Below, piece by piece: positions 51,518 through 60,941 of a stretch of DNA of 64,000 nucleotides. Made by a program: the position numbers and the translations under genes. Under the pieces are notes generated by a model. It saw only the letters and a program-made list of their open reading frames with translations, had not been told where the DNA came from and did no database searches. How positions within the stretch are numbered: position 1 is the stretch's first letter; each line of letters starts with the position of its first letter. The DNA is from Hydrogenispora ethanolica. Lineage in GTDB: Bacteria; Bacillota; UBA4882; UBA8346. The stretch covers positions 1 through 64,000 of the forward strand of contig NZ_SLUN01000026.1 in NCBI RefSeq assembly GCF_004340685.1, written 5' to 3'.

Positions 51518-52819
51518 TTACGATTGAAAGTTTCTCAGGAATTCCAGGTACGATCCCTTATTCAATTTGGGCGGATAATTTTGCTTGATCGCGATGGCTT
51601 GCGCGGCGCCGTCCCATAGGAGGTCGATGGCGGTCATGGCCATGGCCTTGGCGGGCATGACGTAGGCCATTTCCGCGTCGCAAATTGTGAAGTTGCGGCT
51701 GTGGGCGGTGCCGGAATAACCGCCGGTGGAGATGTGCATAAAGGGCATGATCGAGCTGATGTCGCCGGCGTCGGTCGCGCCCATCAGTTCGTAGCCGGTG
51801 AGGGTGGCCTCCGGCCCCAACAGGCCGTTGACATTCTCGCCGAACAGCCCGTTCAGTTTTTCGTTCTGAATTAACGGCAGATAACCGGGGATTTCGTCGA
51901 TCTCCACCTGCGCGCCCACGGCCATGGCGCTGCCGCGGATCGCCCGGTTCACTTTCGCGGCGGCGGAGACCACCGCGTCGATGTTGCGGCCCCGCACATA
52001 GGTCTCCATGCGGACATCGGCGGGAACGATGTTCACCAGATCGCCGCCCTTGGTGATGATGGGATGGACCCGGATCCGGTCCCCGTCCTTAAAGGTCTCC
52101 CGCTGGGCGTGGATCGCCATCAGGGACAGCGCGGCCGCATTCAGCGCATTGACGCCCTCGAACGGCTCGGCCCCGGCATGGGCTTCCTTGCCGGTGAAGC
52201 GGATGACCTTGCCGACAAAACCCGAGCTTTCGCAGGAAAGCAGGAATTTCCGGTCTGCCACCCCGGCGTGGGAGTGGATCATCATTCCCATGTCCACATC
52301 GTCGAGCACGCCTAGGCGGATAAACTCCTGTTTTCCGCCGAAGAATTCGATTTTGCCCTCTTCTTTCAACCGCTCGCGGAATTCCAGCTCCACATATTCT
52401 TCGGCGGGAACGGCGGCGAACACCACATCGCCGTCCAGGTGTTCCATCAGCGGAGTCAGACCCATCGCCGCGCCCAGCATGGCGGCGATCTGGGAATTGT
52501 GGCCGCAGGAATGGGCGGCTCCGGTGCGGGGATCGGCGCAGGGATGCAAGGGGCAGACCACGGCGTCCAGTTCGCCCATGATCATGACCCGCGTCCGGCT
52601 CTGTTTCCCTTTGGCGCAGGCCTTGACGCCGGTGATCGCCAGCCCTTCCTCGCAGGGGAGCCCCAGCGCCTTCAGTTGGCCGGCGGCCAGCTTGGAGGTG
52701 TCCCACTCTTTAAAGCCGAGTTCGGGGTGGTTGAATATGGCATTGCCGATGGCGATAATTTCGGCTTTTTTCAAATCGATCCGTTCGCATACTTGCTGTT
52801 TCAATTCTTCTTTGGTCAT
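51518..52819 (-). CDS. M20 family metallo-amidohydrolase
   Basis: About 433 residues of the M20D (AbgB/HipO-like) type, with zinc-site motifs GAAHSCGHNSQ and AVPAEEYVE, a dimerisation insert (GKEAHAGAEPF) and a C-terminal metal ligand region (HISTGGYSGTAHS). It hydrolyses N-acyl or aminobenzoyl-type amide bonds. Start ATG 52819 follows GGAGGAACATTTGCA; an in-frame TTG farther upstream (52873) would add 18 unlikely residues. It reads away from adenine deaminase across an AT-rich 190-bp region. Confidence 0.85.
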   Translation of the reverse strand: MTKEELKQQVCERIDLKKAEIIAIGNAIFNHPELGFKEWDTSKLAAGQLKALGLPCEEGLAITGVKACAKGKQSRTRVMIMGELDAVVCPLHPCADPRTGAAHSCGHNSQIAAMLGAAMGLTPLMEHLDGDVVFAAVPAEEYVELEFRERLKEEGKIEFFGGKQEFIRLGVLDDVDMGMMIHSHAGVADRKFLLSCESSGFVGKVIRFTGKEAHAGAEPFEGVNALNAAALSLMAIHAQRETFKDGDRIRVHPIITKGGDLVNIVPADVRMETYVRGRNIDAVVSAAAKVNRAIRGSAMAVGAQVEIDEIPGYLPLIQNEKLNGLFGENVNGLLGPEATLTGYELMGATDAGDISSIMPFMHISTGGYSGTAHSRNFTICDAEMAYVMPAKAMAMTAIDLLWDGAAQAIAIKQNYPPKLNKGSYLEFLRNFQS

Positions 52820-52928
52820 TGCAAATGTTCCTCCGGAAACGTTATTGTAAATAATTATAACATAAGAAATCAATTACAAATGGAAGAAATAAAAAAAGTT
52901 AAATTATCGAGAAATAATTGACAATTAC

Positions 52929-52957
52929 TTGACACATGGTAATTTTGTCGATAAAAT
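52929..52957 (+). promoter_or_regulatory. adenine deaminase promoter
   Basis: TTGACA (52929-52934), 17-bp spacer, TAAAAT (52952-52957). AATTAC-N10-GTAATT overlaps the -35 region and TTATCGA/TCGATAA flank it, so an operator is possible. No purine riboswitch fold is visible in the short leader. Confidence 0.65.
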
Positions 52958-53015
52958 AATTAAAAATTAATCGCTATTTTAACAATATGTGAATTTTTTA
53001 AATCAGGTGAACTAA

Positions 53016-54746
53016 TTGAGTCTTGGCGCGATTCGGGCCTGCATGGGGGAGATCCCTTTTGATCTGGCCATCTGCGACGTGCGGCTGATCAACGTCTTTA
53101 CCGATGAGATTTACCATGCGGATATCGGGATTGCCGGCGATCAGTTCGCGTATATCGGGAAATTCCAGCGAGAGCATCAAGCCATCCAAACCATCGAGGG
53201 CTGGGGCCGTTTTGCGGCCCCGGGCCTGATCGACAGCCATATGCATCTGGAAAGCAGTATGATGACTCCGGCCGCGTTTGCCGCGGCGGTGCTGCCGCTG
53301 GGGACGACCTCGGTCGCGGCGGACCCCCACGAAATCGCCAATGTGCTCGGCGTGGACGGGGTAAAGATGCTGTGCGACCAGGTGAAAGACCTGCCGCTCC
53401 ATGTCTACGTGATGGCCCCGTCCACCATTCCCTCGGCCCCGGGTTTCGAGAACTCGGGCGCGACGATCACCGGAACCGAAATCAGCGAGATGCTCGGCTA
53501 CCCGGGGGTGCACGGCCTCGGTGAAGTGATGGACTTTTTCGGGGTGATCGGGGGCGACCCCAAAATCAGCGGCGTGATCGAGGCGGCCCACAGACGGGGC
53601 GTGCTTTTGGACGGCCATACCCCCTTGCTGAAGGGGAAGGAGCTGGAGGCGTTCGTGGCCTCCGGCATCGACTGCGACCACACCTACATGGATGCGGAAA
53701 TTGTCGGGGAGAAGCTCAGGAACGGCATGTGCGTCCAAATCCAGGAGCGTTTCTTCACCCGGGAACTGATGGCCTATTTAAACAGCTGCCCGGTGCAGAA
53801 CCGGATCATGCTGGTCACCGACGATGTGCCCATCAGCCGGCTGGCCGCCCACGGCCATCTGAATGCGCTGGTGAAAAAGGCCATCGCCCTGGGGCTGGAG
53901 CCCAAGAAAGCCTACCGCTATGTGACCATCAATGCCGCCGACCGGCTGCGCCTTTACCGGCAGGGAGCGGTCGCTCCGGGGCGCAGGGCGGATCTGATTC
54001 TGCTGGATTCGCTGGAAGAAGCCCTGCCCTCGCTGGTCGTGAGCGACGGCAAGGTCGTGGCCGAGGCGGGGCGGCTGACGGTCCCGCTCAAACCCGCGCC
54101 ATTCCCGCCCCGGGCTTATCAGACCATGCACATCGCACCGGTCCGGGAAGAAGATTTCGTCATCCCCTGCCAGGGGAGCGGCGCCCTGGTTCATGTCATC
54201 GTCCAGGACGGCAAGACCTCCCGGACCCGGCTGGAACAACAGAGCTGTCCGGCCCGCGACGGGGCGCTCGATCCGGGCGAGTTGGTCAAAATGGCGGTGT
54301 TCAACCGCTATCCGGATAATGACAACCGGGCCGTCGCCCTCCTGGGGAACCTGCCCGATTTCGGGGGCGCCATCGCCACGACCTACGCCCATGACTGCCA
54401 CAACCTGACGGTATACGGGAGGGACGACCGCGACTTGTGCCTGGCGGCGAATACCGTCATCGCGAGTGGCGGCGGGATCGCGGCGGTGCGGGACGGCGCG
54501 GTGCTGTGCGCGATTCCGCTGCCGATAGCCGGGCTGATGTGCGAGGACGATCTGCCGGCGCTGGCGGGAAAGTTCCGTGAGTTCGACCAAATCGCCAAGG
54601 CGATGGGGTTGAACCATGAGGAGCCGCTGACCTTCCTGACCCTGATGGCCCTGGCGGTGTCCCCCAATGTGAAACTGACGGACCTGGGAATTATCGATGT
54701 CACGACCAAGACCTTCCTGCCCCTGGTGGTCCAATATCGCCCTTGA
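53016..54746 (+). CDS. ade: adenine deaminase
   Basis: A 576-residue amidohydrolase-superfamily enzyme that converts adenine to hypoxanthine and ammonia. Signature APGLIDSHMHLESSMMTP carries the HxH metal ligands, then ADPHEIANVLG and GHTPLLKG. C-terminal VASGGGIAAV-like segment as in bacterial Ade. TTG 53016 is six bases after AGGTG. It is followed by a PotABCD-like transporter on the same strand and preceded by a divergent M20 hydrolase, suggesting scavenging of a purine or amide nitrogen source. Confidence 0.9.
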   Translation: MSLGAIRACMGEIPFDLAICDVRLINVFTDEIYHADIGIAGDQFAYIGKFQREHQAIQTIEGWGRFAAPGLIDSHMHLESSMMTPAAFAAAVLPLGTTSVAADPHEIANVLGVDGVKMLCDQVKDLPLHVYVMAPSTIPSAPGFENSGATITGTEISEMLGYPGVHGLGEVMDFFGVIGGDPKISGVIEAAHRRGVLLDGHTPLLKGKELEAFVASGIDCDHTYMDAEIVGEKLRNGMCVQIQERFFTRELMAYLNSCPVQNRIMLVTDDVPISRLAAHGHLNALVKKAIALGLEPKKAYRYVTINAADRLRLYRQGAVAPGRRADLILLDSLEEALPSLVVSDGKVVAEAGRLTVPLKPAPFPPRAYQTMHIAPVREEDFVIPCQGSGALVHVIVQDGKTSRTRLEQQSCPARDGALDPGELVKMAVFNRYPDNDNRAVALLGNLPDFGGAIATTYAHDCHNLTVYGRDDRDLCLAANTVIASGGGIAAVRDGAVLCAIPLPIAGLMCEDDLPALAGKFREFDQIAKAMGLNHEEPLTFLTLMALAVSPNVKLTDLGIIDVTTKTFLPLVVQYRP

Positions 54747-54765
54747 AATCGGATTCAGACCTTTG

Positions 54766-54882
54766 AGAGAATTGCATAATTCATAAAATAATCTTTAGTC
54801 CACAATATATTGATAGATATATCCGGGCTTTGCACTATATATTGTGGCCACAGGGTTCGTTAAGGGAATTATGCAATTCTCT
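54766..54882. repeat. nested inverted repeat (hairpin element)
   Basis: Outer perfect arms of 17 bp: AGAGAATTGCATAATTC (54766-54782) / GAATTATGCAATTCTCT (54866-54882). Inner arms of 11 bp: CCACAATATAT (54800-54810) / ATATATTGTGG (54837-54847). AT-rich and unlike its neighbours. It lies between the deaminase stop and the transporter genes, and could be a small mobile element or terminate the deaminase transcript. Confidence 0.7.
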
Positions 54883-54917
54883 GATTTAAACAAACTTTTC
54901 ACGACGGGATCGAAGCA

Positions 54918-55766
54918 ATGATGACCTTAACCAAACAGAACAAACAGCTTTTGCTGTTGGCGCTGCCGACGGTGCTGGCCCTGACGGCGTTTTTCGTGGT
55001 TCCCATGGCCTACATCCTGGTGGACACCTTGAAAGCCGACGGAACGAAGTATTTTCAAAAGTTCTTTACCGACGCCATGTATCGCGGCATTTTAAAAACG
55101 ACCGTTCTGGTCTCGCTGCAGGTGACCGCCATCTCGCTGCTTTTGGGATATCCGACGGCGTATTTTATGGCGCGCACCCGGTCCAGGATGAAAAACATCC
55201 TGTTGATCGTGATTATCTTCCCGTTTCTGGTCAGCGCGGTGGTCCGCTCCTACGGCTGGATGGTCATCCTGGGCGGGAGAGGGCTGCTCAACCAGTTGCT
55301 GATGGCGACCGGCCTGATCCAACAGCCGCTGACGATCCTGAATACCTCCACCGCGGTGATTATCGGACTGGTGCACTTGCTGATCCCCTACATGATCCTC
55401 TCGATTACCGGGGTCATCCAAAATATCGACCCCAATGTGGAGCGCGCCGCCTACAGCCTGAACGCCAATCCGCTGCAGACCTTTTTCCGGGTAACCCTGC
55501 CCTTGAGCGCGCCGGGCATCATTTCCGGGTGCATCCTGGTATTCACCATGAGCATGACTTCCTACGTCACCCCCAAATTATTGGGCGGGTCCAAGTTCCG
55601 GATGATGAGCACGATGGTCTTCCAGGAAGTCAATATCAATTTCAACTGGGGGTTCGCCTCCGCCATCAGCTATATCTTACTCTTTACCATATTGATCATT
55701 CTGTTATTCGCCACCTATGCGACAGCCGGGGCGAATCAGCGAGTGGGAGGCGGCAAGCGTGTCTGA
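54918..55766 (+). CDS. ABC transporter permease (PotB-like)
   Basis: A 282-residue permease of the spermidine/putrescine type with six helices and the EAA-type motif VERAAYSLNANPLQTFFRVT then LPLSAPG. ATG 54918 stands ten bases behind GGGA in ACGGGATCG, a weak site; ATG 54921 follows. Overlaps the second permease by eight bases. Polyamine, amino-alcohol and other small solutes are carried by this family; here adenine deaminase next door hints at a nitrogen compound. Confidence 0.85.
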   Translation: MMTLTKQNKQLLLLALPTVLALTAFFVVPMAYILVDTLKADGTKYFQKFFTDAMYRGILKTTVLVSLQVTAISLLLGYPTAYFMARTRSRMKNILLIVIIFPFLVSAVVRSYGWMVILGGRGLLNQLLMATGLIQQPLTILNTSTAVIIGLVHLLIPYMILSITGVIQNIDPNVERAAYSLNANPLQTFFRVTLPLSAPGIISGCILVFTMSMTSYVTPKLLGGSKFRMMSTMVFQEVNINFNWGFASAISYILLFTILIILLFATYATAGANQRVGGGKRV

Positions 55767-56553
55767 CAAACGGGTGGGGTGGTTTTCGACGACCATCGCG
55801 ACTTTGGTCTTTATTTTCCTGCTGGCGCCGTTGGCGGTGATCGTCTTGGCTTCCTTTAGTCCGACGCCGCTGGTGGTTTTCCCGCCCAGGGGGTTTTCCC
55901 TGCAATGGTATATGAATATCTTTAGTTCTTCGACCAATTTCTTGAGCGGCTTCGGCAACAGCGTCGAGGTGGCGGTGATCGCCACCGCCATCGATGTGAT
56001 TCTGGGCGTGACGGCGGCCCTGAGTGTCAGCCGGCATCCGTTCAAAGGCAAGGAACTGCTGGTTTCCTTTTTCACTTCGCCGATGTATGTGCCCTCCATC
56101 GCCTTTGCCTTCGTTTTGCTGCAGATCTTCAGCCAGATCGGCTCGGTTCCGGGGTTGGTGAAGATTCTGCTGGGGCACCTCGTCATCATCATGCCGTACA
56201 TTGTCCGCAACACCCTGTCGGTGTTGTCCGGTTTCAACTGGACGCTGGAAAACGCCGCGGCCAGCCTCGGCGCCAGCCCTTTGGAGACTTTCGCCAAAGT
56301 GACGCTGCCCCTGATCAAACCGGGCGTGATCGCCGGCGCCATGCTCGCCTTCCTGTACTCTTTCGACGAGGCGGTGCTGAGCAGCTTGTTATCTTCGCCG
56401 ACCTTTGTGACGTTGCCGATCCGGATTATGAATTACATGGAGTTTTCCTTCGACCCCACCTTGGCGGCGATTTCCACCGTTTTGATCCTGATGTCGCTGC
56501 TATTGATGATTTTGTTGGAAAAGCTGACGGGGCTGGATATGTTTTTGAAGTAA
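55759..56553 (+). CDS. ABC transporter permease (PotC-like)
   Basis: A 264-residue permease with six helices and EAA motif LENAAASLGASPLETFAKVT then LPLIKPG. I choose GTG 55759, behind GGGAGGCGGCAAGC, which gives MSDKRVGW; an upstream frame extension to 55717 lacks a ribosome binding site. Overlaps the PotB-like gene. A partial dispersed repeat separates it from the ATPase gene. Confidence 0.85.
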   Translation: MSDKRVGWFSTTIATLVFIFLLAPLAVIVLASFSPTPLVVFPPRGFSLQWYMNIFSSSTNFLSGFGNSVEVAVIATAIDVILGVTAALSVSRHPFKGKELLVSFFTSPMYVPSIAFAFVLLQIFSQIGSVPGLVKILLGHLVIIMPYIVRNTLSVLSGFNWTLENAAASLGASPLETFAKVTLPLIKPGVIAGAMLAFLYSFDEAVLSSLLSSPTFVTLPIRIMNYMEFSFDPTLAAISTVLILMSLLLMILLEKLTGLDMFLK

Positions 56554-56659
56554 TGGAAGCGACTTCGTAACTGAGATCGTGTGGACTGGAATTGGAACTC
56601 ACCCTCGCCCTCTCTTTTTTGGAAAGAGAGGGTAACCTTGACCTCCGTTGCCAACTCAG

Positions 56660-56733
56660 TCACTGCTTGATCCCGTACTTAGACAACCACTGTGGATTCC
56701 CGGAGGATGAGCCGGGTTTATCACAGCTCTTTT
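56660..56733 (-). repeat. dispersed GTGATAAAGTC element, copy E (partial)
   Basis: CACTGCTTGATCCCG, a CCCGGAGGATGAGCCGGG stem and GTTTATCACAGCTCTTTTT match the right half of copies A and B. The GACTTTATCAC side is missing. Confidence 0.55.
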
Positions 56734-56746
56734 TGAGGTGAACCCT

Positions 56747-57826
56747 ATGGCATCTTTGGAATTGCAAGGCCTTACCAAGAAATACGGCGATTTTACGGCG
56801 GTGGATCATATCGATCTGGCGGTGCGGGACGGGGAGATGGTCGCCCTGCTGGGCGGCAGCGGCTGCGGCAAAACCACCATCTTGAACATGATTGCCGGAT
56901 TCATCGACCAGTACGAAGGCTCCGTCCTGGTGGACGGCAAGGATATGAAGCATATCCCCGCCTATAAGCGGAAGATGGGGGTGTTCTTTCAGAACTACGC
57001 GCTGTTTCCCCATATGAACACCTTCGATAACGTCGCCTTCGGCTTGAAAATGCAGAAGCTCGCCAAAAGCCTGATCCAGGAGAAGGTGCGGCGGATCTTG
57101 CAACTGGTGAAGCTGACCGGAATGGAAAAACGGTTCCCGCGGGAGCTTTCCGGCGGGCAGCAGCAGCGGGTGGCCCTGGCGCGGGCCCTGGTCACCGAGC
57201 CGGCGCTGCTGTTGCTGGACGAGCCGCTCTCGAACCTCGACGCCAAGCTCCGGGTGGAGATGCAGATCGAGATCAAACGCATTCACCGGGAGCTGGGACT
57301 GACCACGATCATTGTCACCCACGATCAGGAGGAAGCGGTTTCGCTGGCCGACCGGGTGATTGTGATGAACGCCGGCCGGATCATGCAGGCCGGCAAGCCC
57401 AAGGAGGTCTTCGACCGCCCCGCCAATCTGTTTGTCGGCGATTTCATGGGCTTCTCCAACTTCATCGCCGGGCAGGTGCGGCGGGTCGCCGGGGCCAGGG
57501 TGAGCGTGGCCTGTTCGGACCGGGAGTTGGTTCTGGACGAGGCGGACGGGACCGGTTTGGCCGCCGGCGACAGCGTCACCCTGGCGATCCGGCCGGAGAA
57601 CATTCTCCCGGCGGAAAAGGGAGCGGAAAACGCGTTGACCGGAACGGTCAGGAATGTCACCTACAAGGGAACGGTGACCCGTCTGGAGATCGGCGATGTC
57701 TTCGCCGAAACCGTATTCGCCAATATTCACGAGAGTGAAGACTATGAGATCGGCGATGCAATCACGGTTGCATTTCCCTCCCAAAAGCTTCTCCTATATA
57801 AAAAAGAAGAAAAAAGGAGCGAATGA
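56747..57826 (+). CDS. potA: ABC transporter ATPase (PotA-like)
   Basis: A 359-residue ATPase with Walker A GGSGCGKTT, Q-loop FFQNYALFPHM, signature LSGGQQQRVALARALVTEP and Walker B LLLLDEPLSNLD, and a C-terminal TOBE domain (about 280-355, LAIRPENILP). ATG 56747 is six bases past GAGGTG; an upstream GTG (56738) lies within that site. It energises the permeases upstream. Stop overlaps the binding-protein gene by four bases. Confidence 0.9.
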   Translation: MASLELQGLTKKYGDFTAVDHIDLAVRDGEMVALLGGSGCGKTTILNMIAGFIDQYEGSVLVDGKDMKHIPAYKRKMGVFFQNYALFPHMNTFDNVAFGLKMQKLAKSLIQEKVRRILQLVKLTGMEKRFPRELSGGQQQRVALARALVTEPALLLLDEPLSNLDAKLRVEMQIEIKRIHRELGLTTIIVTHDQEEAVSLADRVIVMNAGRIMQAGKPKEVFDRPANLFVGDFMGFSNFIAGQVRRVAGARVSVACSDRELVLDEADGTGLAAGDSVTLAIRPENILPAEKGAENALTGTVRNVTYKGTVTRLEIGDVFAETVFANIHESEDYEIGDAITVAFPSQKLLLYKKEEKRSE

Positions 57827-58911
57827 TGATGAGAAAGAAGCAGCGGATCATGGCCGGCGTCATGGCTGCCATGATGCTGGCCGTAAGCGCGGCCGGCCTC
57901 GGCGGCGCCCCGGTCGCGGCGGCCGATAAAGCGCCCAAGGATTTCAAAGGAGCCACACTGGTCGTCGCCACCTGGGGTTTTACGGCCGCCAATGTCCGGG
58001 AGCTGTCGAAGAACTTCGAGAAGACCTACAACTGTAAGGTGGTTGTCGACGAGACCAGCGGCAACTCGGATCGTTTGAATAAAATCATGGCCCAACGGAA
58101 AAACCCGGAGATCGACGTCGCCCTGATGACCGACATCTTTGCGGCGATCGGAAACAAGCAGGGCGTTTTCGAAAAGATCAATCCCAAGGTGGTCACCAAC
58201 CTCAAGCATCTTTACAAGTTCGCCAAGAACGGCGAGGGTTACGGCCCCTGTTATTCGGTGGTGCGCTACGGCATCATCTATGACGCCGGCATGGTGAAGG
58301 TTCCCCCGAAATCCTACAAGGATCTGTTCAGCGGCAAGTACAACGGGCAGCTTTCCCTGCCGGACATGGCTTCCACCGCCGGCCCTTACCTGCTGGTCAC
58401 CCTGGCCCAGAAAGCGGGCGGCAGCGCCACCAATGTGGAGCCTGGCTTTAAACTGCTCAAGGCGAATAAAGACCACGTCAAGCAATGGTATCTTACCAGC
58501 TCCGAGGTGCAGACCGCTTTCTCCACCGGCGAGATCAGCGTGGCGGTGTTTATGGACATGAATATGCCGACGCTGAAGAAGTCCGGACTGAACGTCAAGT
58601 GGGTCGATCCCAAGGAGGGCGATTTCTCGGCCGCCGCGACCATTAATGTGGTGAAGGACTGTAAGAACCCGGAACTGGCCCAGCTGTTTGTGAATTATTT
58701 CCTCAGCGACGCCGTGCAGAACCAGGTCGCCGACAGGTTGAACGAGGCTCCGACCAACAAGAACGCCAAGATGTCCGCTGAAAAACAGGAATACCTGGCC
58801 TATGGTCAGAAGGCGATGAACTCGCTGAAGAAGTTCGACTGGAATTTCATTAATGCCAATAAAGCGGCTTGGATCGAGAGATTTCAGAAGGAAGTCGCGG
58901 TTCAGAAATAA
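57823..58911 (+). CDS. ABC transporter substrate-binding protein (PotD-like)
   Basis: A 362-residue exported binding protein of the spermidine/putrescine type. Signal peptide 1-33 (RIMAGVMAAMMLAVSAAGLG), no lipobox cysteine. Mature part begins KDFKGATLVVATWGFTAANV, then the two-lobe fold. ATG 57823 follows AAAAGGAGCGA. The absence of a lipid anchor matches the sugar-binding protein at 20082. Ligand unknown. Confidence 0.85.
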   Translation: MMMRKKQRIMAGVMAAMMLAVSAAGLGGAPVAAADKAPKDFKGATLVVATWGFTAANVRELSKNFEKTYNCKVVVDETSGNSDRLNKIMAQRKNPEIDVALMTDIFAAIGNKQGVFEKINPKVVTNLKHLYKFAKNGEGYGPCYSVVRYGIIYDAGMVKVPPKSYKDLFSGKYNGQLSLPDMASTAGPYLLVTLAQKAGGSATNVEPGFKLLKANKDHVKQWYLTSSEVQTAFSTGEISVAVFMDMNMPTLKKSGLNVKWVDPKEGDFSAAATINVVKDCKNPELAQLFVNYFLSDAVQNQVADRLNEAPTNKNAKMSAEKQEYLAYGQKAMNSLKKFDWNFINANKAAWIERFQKEVAVQK

Positions 58912-58945
58912 GAAGTTGATTTTATTTTTGAGATTGGAAGTGGTT

Positions 58946-58987
58946 AAAGTCAAGCTGGTAGAGGATACCGGCTTGGCTTTAATTTTG
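58946..58987 (+). terminator. terminator of the Pot-like operon
   Basis: AAAGTCAAGC / GCTTGGCTTT (one wobble) around a 15-base loop, followed by AATTTT. Confidence 0.6.
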
Positions 58988-59007
58988 TGGGGAGCCAAGG
59001 TAAGTAA

Positions 59008-59330
59008 CTCAATTTTCTATGTAAATAAAGTAAGCAATGATGTGAGACTGAGGGTCGATGGGGGCTATTCCTGCCCCCACCCCCCAGGACCAAAGGGTGT
59101 AGTGGGACACCCTTTGGATTCCGCCCAGTTGGAACCGAGGTTCCAACACCTCCTCATTCATCCCGGTTCTAGCATGCCGCCGCCATCCCTGGCATTCTGT
59201 CTGGCAACCAAGTGTAGGCTTCCGCTGACGACCGCAGTTTTTCATCCAAGAAAAGATGCGGCGTCCGCCTTCATCCTTGAAGGCGGGTGCTGTTTCCAAA
59301 GAAAGAGGCTGCTATTGATATTTGAGTTTT
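59008..59330 (+). repeat. long noncoding repeat, copy 1
   Basis: Shares blocks with 60941 and 62434: GACTGAGGGTCGATGGGG, CCAAAGGGTGTAGTGGGACA, GAGGTTCCAACACCTCCTCA, TTCTAGCATGCCGCCGCCAT, GCAGTTTTTCATCC and CGCCTTCATCCTTGAAGGCG. Contains the hairpins CCAAAGGGTGT...ACACCCTTTGG and CCGCCTTCATCCTTGAAGGCGG. All frames are noncoding-looking. The gap to 59546 also holds a stretch resembling the inverse of part of copy 2 (CCGCCGCCGGAACGTGGG). Confidence 0.85.
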
Positions 59331-59546
59331 AATAAGAATCTCAAGGAGGGGAACGGCGTCGCATGGATGGATAAGGCCGAATCCAGCGTTTTTTTGGTTA
59401 CTTTTGGGGCTCAGACCTAGGTAAAGGCGTGGAGGCCAGGGATGCCCGGGAGTGTCGGTCCAAAAGTAATTCCGCCGCCGGAACGTGGGCCAAAGAACGA
59501 GCTTCCAAAGGCTCTTCCCTTGGTGTTTTACTTCACCCTTCACCGT

Positions 59547-60205
59547 TTACTCTTCAAACTTTATGTTCAAAACCTCCGGGCTTTCCTTGATCAACCCCCG
59601 GTTGATGACCTCCCAGAGGTAGAGCGAGGCGACGGTGCGGTAGGGGGCCCATTTTTTGGCGAGGATCTTCATGGTCCGGTCGGCCGGGTTTTTTTGTACC
59701 CGTAGAGCCATTGGATCGAGCGTTTGAGGCCTAGGTCGCCGAGGGACAGGATGTCCAGGCGGCCCAGAGAGAAGATGAGGAACATTTCGGCGGTCCAGAC
59801 GCCGATCCCTTTGACCTGGAGCAGCTGGCGGATGATTTCGGCGTCGGGGAGCGCGTCGAGCCGGGCCAGGTCGAGCTCGCCGGCCAGTACCTTTTGGGAG
59901 AGGTCCTTGATATAGCGGGCCTTGGTCCCGGAGAGCCCCGCGGCTTTCAATTCCTCGTCCGCCAGGCGGACCACAACCTCCGGGGTAACTTCGGTGCAGA
60001 GCCTTTGGGTCCGTTCCCAGATGGTGCGGGCCACCGTGACCGACAGCTGCTGGCCGATGATCGACCGGACCAGCGCCGGGAAATAATCCTTCGCAAGCTC
60101 CAACTCATACCCGCCGACAGCCCGGACCAACAGCGCCATCCGCTCGTCGGCCGAGCAGATGGTCTCCAAAACCGCATCGCCGGTTGTAAATCGCAGTGTA
60201 TCCAC
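59547..60205 (-). pseudogene. AlkA-type DNA-3-methyladenine glycosylase, frameshifted
   Basis: A base-excision glycosylase of the helix-hairpin-helix class that removes alkylated bases. DYFPALVRSIIGQQLSVTVA, then the HhH and catalytic region QVKGIGVWTAEMFLIFSLGR then DLGLKR. The frame ends early at an A-run (about 59692) as GYKKTRPTGP. With one A fewer it reads GYKNPADRTMKILAKKWAPY then RTVASLYLWEV and stops at 59547, the family's normal end. I choose GTG 60205 behind GGGAGG. The break is a homopolymer indel, real or a sequencing error. Confidence 0.8.
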
Positions 60206-60491
60206 AAGCAACCTCCCGAATCCATCTTTCCCGTTTCCGGGTTTTTCCACCGCGCCGATGAGGCGGCTTCGTCAGAGCGACGTATTCCGGCTCTCTTGAT
60301 ACTTTCGGCATGAAGCCTTCATTCTCCTTTTGATGGATTCAAGCCCGCGAAACGCGTAACGACCGGCCGGGCGAAGCATCCTTGAATCTTTGGGTTTATT
60401 ACAACGCTCTTGGAGGAGGGATTCATAAATTGAAAAAAACCGGGAAAAATAGAGCATCAATTGCCACCCATCCGGCATTCAGGGGTAAAAA

Positions 60492-60941
60492 ATGAATTTA
60501 TTCTATTATTCGGCGTTGGCAGGGCTGATCGGAGCGGCATTTACCAACGGAGCCACGTATGGATTCCGTTTTATTGGGGTGAAGACCAGCTTGCCATGGG
60601 AAATTGCGGCGAATGTTTTTTTAAACCCCCGTTTCATCTATACTCCTGCCGGAGTCGTGATCGGCTTGGCGGGGACCATTGCCTTGAGTACCGGAATCGC
60701 CATCATGATTGGCTATCTTTTACGATGGACGGGATATAACCGGGCTTGGCTAAAAGGAATGATTTGCGCTGACGCGTTTGGATTCATCACACTGGGACTG
60801 GCTGTGAATCTATTCAATATTTGGCCGCAGCTCAGGAATGAACCCGGAACCAACCTGGTTGCCTTGGCCGTTTTATCGAGCTTGGGAATGATTCAGGCTC
60901 TGCTATTTCAAAGATGGCAACGGAATTTGGTGTGGAAATAA
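60492..60941 (+). CDS. small membrane protein of unknown function
   Basis: A 149-residue protein with four predicted helices (ALAGLIGAAFTNGATYG, YTPAGVVIGLAGTIALSTGI, ADAFGFITLGLAVNLF and VALAVLSSLGMIQALLF). ATG 60492 follows AGGGGTAAAAA. No family recognised with confidence; size and topology are like the cargo gene at 8400. Its stop codon is directly at the left edge of long repeat copy 2. Confidence 0.65.
   Translation: MNLFYYSALAGLIGAAFTNGATYGFRFIGVKTSLPWEIAANVFLNPRFIYTPAGVVIGLAGTIALSTGIAIMIGYLLRWTGYNRAWLKGMICADAFGFITLGLAVNLFNIWPQLRNEPGTNLVALAVLSSLGMIQALLFQRWQRNLVWK

Noticed and set aside
52874-53015. Purine riboswitch before adenine deaminase
   Set aside because: The leader after the predicted promoter is too short and lacks the conserved three-way junction sequence.
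59271-59543. Short frames in the long noncoding repeats (also 62596-62934)
   Set aside because: The same frames recur only because the DNA repeats; they have no starts with ribosome binding sites, and differences between copies do not follow codon positions.
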